Part shown: piece by piece, positions 56,796-64,000 of the stretch
How the letters are laid out: each line of letters begins with the position of its first letter
How positions within the stretch are numbered: the first letter of the stretch is position 1
Assembly: GCA_027475525.1 (NCBI GenBank)
Contig: JAMWFC010000051.1
Coordinates: 695,205 to 759,204, forward strand
DNA length: 64,000 nucleotides
Source: Macrolepiota albuminosa
Lineage: Eukaryota; Basidiomycota; Agaricomycetes; Agaricales; Agaricaceae
Direction: 5' to 3'
Notes under the pieces: model-generated
What the model saw: the letters and a program-made list of their open reading frames with translations, nothing else
What the model was told of the DNA's origin: nothing
Database searches by the model: none
Program-made: the position numbers and the translations under genes

Positions 56796-58233
56796 AGTCC
56801 CGCAGAAGTTGCTTCGTAAAATTTGCGCCCTCAATTTTCAACAGCACCTTGTGAAGTTTCTCTTCATCCCTTTCATCTCCTTTTCCTTGCGAGATCAGGT
56901 ACTCGATGGTGTTAAGCTCGTTCTTCCAGGTGATTACTTGAAGCCTTGATGGTGGGGGATGTTTAGGATTTGGCCCAAGCCTCGATGGAGGGGACTCGAT
57001 AGATCTCGCATGCAATCCATAACAGGATTTGGATGATCCCGAGGCGCTTGACCAAGACTTTGAATCTCTGCGGAACTGTGGTGTATAAATTTCATCATCG
57101 GAGGGTGGCGCAGCAGACAATGTCCCTACAGCATCATATCTGACTTCGCCCCTTCGTAGATTCACAGGATTGGCTTTAATGGCATCACCATCAATAACTC
57201 GCCTTTTCTTTGTTGATATGCCAATTATAGAATCCGTTGACCGTTTCCGCTTCGTATCCGAAACCTTTTGATCATATGGTCTCGATTTTCGGACACTTGC
57301 TGGAGCAGTTGCTTTTTCCGTCATTGTTTCGCTCACAAGGTCTGAGCTTCGACGAGGCGAATCAAGCGCTGATTCGGCAAGTAAATGAGATGGACCATCG
57401 GCTACAGGTAAGAGTGCGGTATTTGTAGGGATCGTTTCGGATTTTCCTTCGATAGACAATCGCGGTAAACTTTTTGCCCTTGGTTTTGGCAACTTTCGTG
57501 GTCGGATTCTGTGCAATGCCTGTGATGGTTCACAGAACGACAAGTTTTCAGCCTGCTTGCTATCAATATAATTTATCACTTCTCTATTGTTCACTCACCT
57601 CGGATGATTTAGTTGGCTGATCTGGCAAACACTCTGGGGAGTATTTGGACAAAATATGAATGTGTTTCAATGGGAACCTCTTGGCTAGGTTGAATTTTGT
57701 AATGTCATTGTTAGAGACATATTGATCACCCATAAGAAGTGGAATGTCTTTGTGATCTGCAAATGCCACAGATTGAATTGGCATAAGATGAGAACTGCCT
57801 AGATGGTTTGAGTCAGATTGTTGGTGGAAATGTGATATAGCCTTATAGTAGTTCATTTGAAGGATGTTCATTGGCAGCAATGAGGGAAATGTATATTGAT
57901 AGGAACAAGGATCATTTCCATTTTCCTTGATTGGGATATTTTGTTTGTGCTGAGTATCCTGTAAATGAACATTCATAAGATTCCTGTAAGTGTTTCTCAA
58001 GTCTATTTTTCTTTCACCTCAGTTAACCTTGGGATATCATGAGAGAAGAAGGAATCAAGACCGTCATCCTGTACCCCTATAGAGCCAGATACAGTGTTTT
58101 TTGACGACAATTGTGATATCATTTGTTCTGCATGAACTTGAGGAGCAGAGCCAAATAAAAGTGATGGCCTAATTGAAAATGCTTGAAGCATTCCCAAATT
58201 CAAAGATTCATCCTTGGAAGGTATGAAGGCCAT
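56683..58233 (-). CDS. Protein with C-terminal TFIIS N-terminal (LW/TND) domain
   Basis: Three exons, all phase 0: 58233-58018, 57958-57599 and 57519-56683, giving 470 residues. Exon 1 begins MAFIPSKDESLNLGMLQAF. Exons 1-2 are polar and Gln/His/Ser-rich without a recognisable fold. Exon 3 has basic stretches (RKLPKPRAKSLPRL, DTKRKRSTD, TKKRRVIDG) that look like nuclear signals. It ends in a helical domain, VITWKNELNTIEYLISQGKG, EEKLHKVLLKIEGANFTKQL, LRDSGLVNALKKMIED and VLNRLECILHSWSR, resembling the TFIIS N-terminal domain found in elongation factors such as TFIIS, IWS1 and Mediator Med26. A role at elongating RNA polymerase II is inferred. The N-terminal exons are the less certain part. Confidence 0.75.
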
Positions 58234-59313
58234 CTTTATACTTTCATATTTAAGTAAGACAGCTTGCTAAAAACAAAAGTGAAGACTTACAAATGGCAGA
58301 TGGGAGGGCAAAAGAATGAGCTTTAGTGGGGACTCACATCTATTTGTAATTTCCACAAAATTCCCACAGTTGTCATCTCACGCATTGACCATGTCTCGCA
58401 TTGATGGAGGATATGTCTTATTCTGTACAAGGATAATGAGACTCTCAACTTGAAAAAATGCAAGTAAGAGTCATGATGAAACTAATCTCAACAATGAATG
58501 TTGCCACACAAGACTCTTTATGTCCGAGTACATGTACACCCATAAGGGACATACGACAACCCCATGTACATTTGTGTTCAACTGAGGTTACATAAGTGGT
58601 TCTTGGACTCGGACAAACAATCATGAACAAAAGTTCAGCCCAATTGGAACTATGGGCGGTCACGTTGATATCCGGTTATGTTGCTGAAGCGGTTATTTGA
58701 AAGGGGAAGTGAGGCAAGAGTCATGTAAATCCGATAGATGTACTTGATATGGTAGGGGATTGACGAAAGATAATCGATATGAAACGAGAGCCCCGGGACG
58801 TAAGTAGTCGATAATACTGGTGCCATGTCCGAGAGCCATGTGAGGTTGAATGATCGTCATTTCGGCTATTGGTAAGGATCCGTGGATCTCCCATGAAGGT
58901 TTACGCCCATCAAGGTTGGTAAAGCTTTGACCAAGACCCGATTCTATATTAGACAACCCATAACCGGAGAGAGGCACAAACGTGTGTCGGGACAGTAGGT
59001 GTGAAAGAGATATCTTGGGAATACGAACGGAATGGAGCAATGTTTTTGAACGTTTGCATTAAATAACGGAGTGCTCCGGTCTTTTGCACGTGGTGCTCTT
59101 GTGATATCACCCGTCTATCGAAACGGCCGACCAGTGCCAGGTTTATCTGCCCCATTCGTACTTAAAAGTGCTGCTGCTGCTAGTCTCTGCCTCTGTTCCA
59201 TACCACTGAGTCGTCCTGTATGTCTTCCCTGCCTTTTTTTTCAAAAAATTTCTCGTCTGTCTGACTCAGCAACCCGCTATAGAACGACTGGGCGCTCCGT
59301 TTATATCAGGCAA
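58234..59313. other. Intergenic, 1.08 kb, shared upstream region
   Basis: Lies between the divergent TFIIS-N and KCS1-type genes. Minus frames at 58445-58663 and 58693-59040 are open but featureless. The stretch 59071-59313 is open in the KCS1 frame without an ATG and is probably the 5' UTR. Confidence 0.5.
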
Positions 59314-62300
59314 ATGCATGAGGATCAACATAGGGCTGATACTTCTCAGTTGCCATCGGATGTGAAGAAATTCAAGCAATCTTACTTTCGCTTCCCCCTC
59401 TCTCCTCCAAGTTCTGGTACCGTAACTGCCCTCTCGTCTCCTCGTCTTGCGACGCTCGATCCAGACTCCGCTGACGTCGCTGACAAGCTTTTGTTGTCAA
59501 ATCAAGGTTTCCGTTCTGGACGACCACCTTCGCAGACCAGTACCGACGAAAATGCTGCAGATTCCGACGGTTATGCCACCGAAAGGTCCTCTCTCACTAG
59601 CAAGCGTCCTCCGCATAAGGCTACCAACCGTGCGCTGACCCTGCCTTCGAGCTCCTCTGCCTTCGAAAATATGATCCTCAGTTCACCTTCCAAAAGTTCT
59701 CGGTTGCTTAATCGTCGATCTAGTTCGGCGTCTTCCTCGTCCTCTTCCTCTACGTCTAGTCCCGATATCATTCCGTTACCTCCTCCCACCGCAGGCAAAG
59801 GACGCAAAGTGGCTGCCTCATTGCAACTTTTCAAAGAAACTGCTGGTCCAGATGAACCAACATCCAGTGATCGAGCCAACGAGGGTTCGGTCTGTTCCCG
59901 CAGACAGGGGGGCACTTCTCAGCCAGCTCAAGTTGCGGCAGCCCAGTTCGAGTTCGTCAAACGGTCAGATTGGCCGGACCGTGAGGCGGCTGCTGTCAGA
60001 CGGGAGAAAAGTTCTACAGCCTTGGAACGCGCTAGGACACGAGACAGCGTGCGAGAAGATGATTTGCGTTCGAAGGAGAGAAAGGTTTCCACGCGCGACT
60101 CCAGTGTCAGCGACTTGTCTCAGCGAAGGAAGGAAGTCGGGACGAGGCATGAGGCTGGGAGAGGAAGACAACGTGAACGTCCTACCAATGAAGTCGTTTT
60201 GCCCGATCTGTCTTCAACCGTTAACACTGTATTCCATGACCTACCATCGCCCTTTGTACGTTCTCTGTCGCGTGCATATCCGCCATCGCCTTCTCCGTCG
60301 CGTTCACCATCTAGCCGGCCTTTGTCGTCATCTTTCTATCACTCAGCAGCAGAGTCTACCAGTAGATTCAGTCCCTCGCGTTCTCCCTCAGCCGAATCAT
60401 CAGCACCATCAAGACAGAGAGTATGTCACTCAAGGTCTCTTACCCCTATCCAGACTTCAAGCACATCTCATCAAACCGCGGGGATTCCTGTGTCTCCGGA
60501 CGCCTCAAAGTCCTTCTCGCCGTGGTCTACAGATGACGAGTCGAATTGGGAAACTGCATCGGCTACAACCTCCACCTCTACTACTTCCCTTCCCTTCCCT
60601 TCTGATGATTTCATACATTCAACCAATTCCAATGAGATATTGCCCAGCCACCGACGCCTTACAAATGTGCTAGGACATGGAAATTCCTCTGATCTTAATT
60701 ATAATGACCTCTACGAGAAATTACCTCACATTCCTCTACGGCCGTTTCGCAATCAAGTCGGTGGACATAGCGCCATCTATAAATTTACTAGGCAAGCTGT
60801 ATGCAAGGTTCGCCAATCCAGATTTTTCTTTATCCTTTTCCGAATCGAACTCAAACTGTATTGCTCGCTATTTTCTTGTCCTAGCCCCTTGTTTCGCACG
60901 AAAATCTCTTCTATGAAGCAGTAGAACGAGAAGCACCACCGCTATTAGACTTCATACCTCGCTATATGGGCGTCATGCTCGTCAACTATCGGCGTGTTCC
61001 GAAATTGTCACGATCTCCAAATTCTCCTCGAACACCTTCATCATCGGGTCTTGGTTCAAAGCATAATTCCACAGAAGCTGCCTTCGCGTCCACAAGTATC
61101 CCCATCCCGCCGCGCACTCGCCGCCCTCGATTGCAAAATAATGGAAGTGATACTGATGAGACAGAGATGCCCGAAGTCGTTTTGGACCGTAATAGGCATA
61201 TTATACCCGAATGGATGCTACGTGGAAGTCGAAATCGCTCGTTGTCGTCCTCCGGGCTGAACGGGTCCGCTATAGTTGCCAGAAGACAGCTTCATCGCAG
61301 TTGTCTCAGCTCAGGCACAGCCTCTAGCCCTGATCTTGGTGCTTCGACTCCGGCCCTGAACTCCATTCCCCAGGGAAAGCCGAGCTCACTTCAGAACTAT
61401 ACTTTCGCATGCCAGCTCGATGCACCGACCCCTCTTAATTCGCCCGTCGGCTGTACGTTTCCACCAGATTTGGAACGGAGGCTCAACTGTGGGACAGAAA
61501 GTGAGAAATCGCCTATCCGACCTCAAATACGTGCCTCGAATTCAGAACAGCTCTTAAGCGCGCCATGGTTTGGTGGGACAGGTTCGACGGTTGTCAACAC
61601 ACGACTGAAGGATCACGTTTTTAACACTGTCTTGAGGCGTTTTCGACGACGAACTGGGGGACGCTGCGCTGGCTCTGTGAGGACGGAGGACGAGGGTGAT
61701 ACTGCAGATGGGGAAGGGGATGGTACAGCGAGTTCACTAAAGAATCGTGTTAGACGGACGAGAAAACTAGTACGCAGGGAGGAAGCCGATCACAAAGTGC
61801 ATTCAGATGGTGATACGCCTGTGCGCCGCGTTCGCAGCGAAACTATCATGGTGAATGACAAATTGGAGCGTCTTGAGCTCGAGCAGGAAAGTAAGAAAAG
61901 TATGTTGGGTATTTTCGAAATGGATTTTGATTCAGTGGGCTCTGTTGACATTCCACCTTCTATCAACCGTCGTCGAAGCCGCTCCCGATCTTTGGACTCC
62001 CTCCATCCTTTGCGCAGATCTTGTTCGTACATACCGGTCGGCGAATCTCAGCCGTTCGTGGAGGACCCTACAGCTGACCAGGGTGTTACGCGTCAGAAGC
62101 ATTTCATCCTGATGGAAGACCTAACTGGCAGATTGAAACGTCCGTGTGTGATGGATCTCAAAATGGGTACGCGACAGTACGGCATGGATGCCATTCTTGC
62201 AAAGAAGAAGAGTCAACGAAAGAAGTGCGATAGGACGACCAGTCGTTCCTTGGGAGTTAGAGTTTGTGGGATGCAGGTGAGCACTTGACGTAGGTTCAAG

Positions 62301-63223
62301 CCTTTTCGTGATTTTTATCATCTGTTGCAAGGTATGGAACTTAGTCACAGAATCATACACGACTCGGGACAAATATCGGGGTAGAGAAATCCGGGCTCAA
62401 GACTTTGACGCTGTGTTGGCACAGTTCCTTTCAAATGGGCAGCGCACAAATATCGGGGTAGAGAAATCCGGGCTCAAGACTTTGACGCTGTGTTGGCACA
62501 GTTCCTTTCAAATGGGCAGCGCTATTGGTATACCACATTCCTGCTCTGCTTCAAAAATTATATGCGTTGGCTCGTATCGTCAATCGTCTGAAAGGATACC
62601 GATTCTATGGCTGTAGTATCCTCCTTATCTACGATGGCGATCAAGAAATACAAGAGACGTTTTGTACATCCGTTCTTGAAAACCCTTCGTCCCGCACCAA
62701 ACGCGGTGAGTCATTGGAGCGTCGATCATCCAAGGGGTATGACAAGAAGGTCGATGAGCCTACATTACGCCGATCGTATAGCGAAGACCTTCTGCTTGGA
62801 TCGGTCGCTAAGCGCTCCAACGGACGCAAGAAACGTGGTGACGTCGATGTTCGCATAGTTGACTTTGCCCATACGACCACTGGTAGAGACTGGCTTCCTT
62901 ACGACGCGTTGGATGCCTCCCATGAGGTCTTTTCCAGTTCCAAAGGCTATCAAGCGGAAGTAGATCCAGAGTCCGGACTTCTTTACGCTAGGTTTCCCCC
63001 GCATTATCCTGATCAACCTGATCGAGGTTTTTTGTTTGGGCTGAAGAACCTTACAGAATCGTTGGAGCGAATTTGGAATGAGGAACGCAAGCGTCGATTC
63101 AAGGTCTCGCGTGACGATCCCTCCGTTCCTCCTCGACACCTTCCGGCACTGCCTATCGAGGGCAAAGAAATCTTTGCTGAAACATTTGGTGATGATGAAG
63201 ACCCGGGTATGATTTCAACCTAG
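59314..63223 (+). CDS. KCS1: Inositol hexakisphosphate kinase, Kcs1/IP6K family
   Basis: Makes the inositol pyrophosphate 5-IP7 from IP6. The first ATG in frame is 59314 ([16 protein letters not shown]). A long Ser-rich N-terminus (to about residue 450) precedes the kinase: [19 protein letters not shown], then after an intron [31 protein letters not shown] and [15 protein letters not shown] large Ser/Arg-rich insertion splits the domain before [16 protein letters not shown] and [12 protein letters not shown], the PxxxDxKxG catalytic motif. [32 protein letters not shown] and [12 protein letters not shown] complete the fold. After collapsing the 77-bp duplication 62369-62522 the frame still slips by one base just before [10 protein letters not shown], probably a missing base near 62522. 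Confidence 0.92.
62369..62522. repeat. Exact 77-bp tandem duplication in the KCS1-type kinase
   Basis: Copies 62369-62445 and 62446-62522, repeating the coding segment [21 protein letters not shown] inside the kinase domain. Confidence 0.96.
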
Positions 63224-63733
63224 TTCCTTTTCTTTCATTCTTTCGTGTGGTCTGCTTGCTTTCTTGATGCTTCTATGTATGTATACCTGATTTTGGTCTT
63301 CCCACTCATCTGTACCTACCACACAATCACTATAGACTTCATTTTCAGTTCTTACATAGTTTTGTACGTAGTCATGATCAACACGTCTTCAATTGGGCTT
63401 CCGGACTTAATGAACGTGATCGAGGTTCACCGTCATGTGATGCAAACAACGCGTCGGAAGAACAATTCTAGCATCTCCTTGTTCTCTAATATCACATACG
63501 CGGGCCGCGTTCGTATCCAATCAACTCTCAGTGAATGTTTAACAATACGTTAGCTACCATCCGCTGACTCTTTGTCTCGAGTCTTTGATATAAATGGACA
63601 TCGACCTGAAATGCAATCGATTAACGTGCCGACAGCCACTCGCTGACAAGGCCGTGGTTGTATGTTCTGTCTTGTTCTGCCTGACTTTTGGTAGGACTTA
63701 CTGCACTACGCGGCACTGCGTTAGACAACATGT

Positions 63734-63887
63734 ATGTTGCCGTATCCTTGGTTGCGTCAAATACTAAAAACGGCCACCCAGGCTCGCATATATTCTGTGG
63801 TATGGATTTGATGTTGCCGTATCCTTGGTTGCGTCAAATACTAAAAACGGCCACCCAGGCTCGCATATATTCTGTGGTATGGATTTG
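63734..63887. repeat. Exact 77-bp tandem duplication, intergenic
   Basis: Copies 63734-63810 and 63811-63887. Confidence 0.95.
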
Positions 63888-63907
63888 TAGGAAGCGTACC
63901 ACTGGCT

Positions 63908-64000
63908 GTAACTCTCACTGTGTGCTAGTTGGCTGTGCTAGCGAACTGTTCAACGCTTCTCGTCTTTGCCCAGGCGTGTTTTTCGTAACTCTCACTGTGT
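63908..64000. repeat. Start of a further 77-bp duplication cut by the window end
   Basis: The 16 bases at 63985-64000 repeat 63908-63923 at an offset of exactly 77, with the preceding base differing (T at 63907, C at 63984). The second copy should continue to 64061. Confidence 0.8.

Larger units (their letters stand above)
63224..64000. other. 3' flank of the kinase gene to window end
   Basis: No gene supported. A 102-codon plus frame near 63245 is featureless. Two 77-bp duplications lie here, 97 bp apart at their near edges less the first unit, the second cut by the window end. Confidence 0.55.

Overview
This is a nuclear segment of a filamentous basidiomycete, most likely an Agaricomycete mushroom. 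Genes are dense and intron-rich, with introns usually about 46-60 nt and GT(R)NGY-type donors. Spacers are short and many genes are head to head. The families recognised (MRC1, COX15, BOLA3, dUTPase, GatC, PAB1, PSMA1/PRE5, SEC22, RAT1/XRN2, eIF2B delta, FHA-forkhead factor, KCS1-type inositol phosphate kinase) are conserved single-copy fungal genes. No tRNA, rRNA, CRISPR or clear transposase was found.

Layout. 0-4.6 kb: an MRC1/claspin-like replication checkpoint gene and a conserved hypothetical gene, both on minus. 4.6-8.9 kb: an accessory island whose core is a 516-bp near-perfect inverted duplication carrying a small secreted-protein gene and its TATA box. 8.9-12.7 kb: an NTF2-like protein, an ENT-type nucleoside transporter, then a gene-free tract with decayed repeats and a 100-N gap. 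12.8-19.8 kb: a CBM48 (AMPK glycogen-binding-like) protein truncated by the gap, a protein methyltransferase, then a run rich in mitochondrial functions (COX15, BOLA3, GatC, mS34) with dUTPase among them. 20-24.2 kb: two M43 secreted metalloproteases plus a decayed relative. 24.9-30 kb: an ACBP/Atg37-like gene and a glutathione-dependent formaldehyde dehydrogenase. 30-37.6 kb: PAB1, a polyQ/Pro/RGG-rich protein and proteasome alpha-1. 38.5-46.2 kb: an SSQSQ-repeat protein, an SDR, MPO1-like, SEC22 and a conserved hypothetical gene. 46.4-58.2 kb: RAT1, eIF2B delta, MTP18-like, an FHA-forkhead factor and a TFIIS-N-domain protein. 59.3-63.2 kb: a KCS1-type kinase.

The strongest non-gene signal is technical. 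Seventeen places carry an exact head-to-tail duplication of exactly 77 bp, whatever the underlying sequence (the last is cut by the window end). Several sit inside exons of conserved genes and break their reading frames; in those checked, collapsing one copy restores the frame or exon. This is the signature of assembly contigs joined without merging a 77-base overlap (k=77 de Bruijn graph), so these duplications should be collapsed before gene models are made.

Real biological points of interest are the inverted duplication, first coding exons consisting only of the ATG (PSMA1 and RAT1), microexons of 13-15 nt, GC-AG introns (one at the same position in both M43 paralogues), a diverged duplication of the 3' end of the TFIIS-N gene, and several very short bidirectional promoters. 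Splice sites were inferred by eye from phase and family conservation; they are hypotheses, not transcript data.
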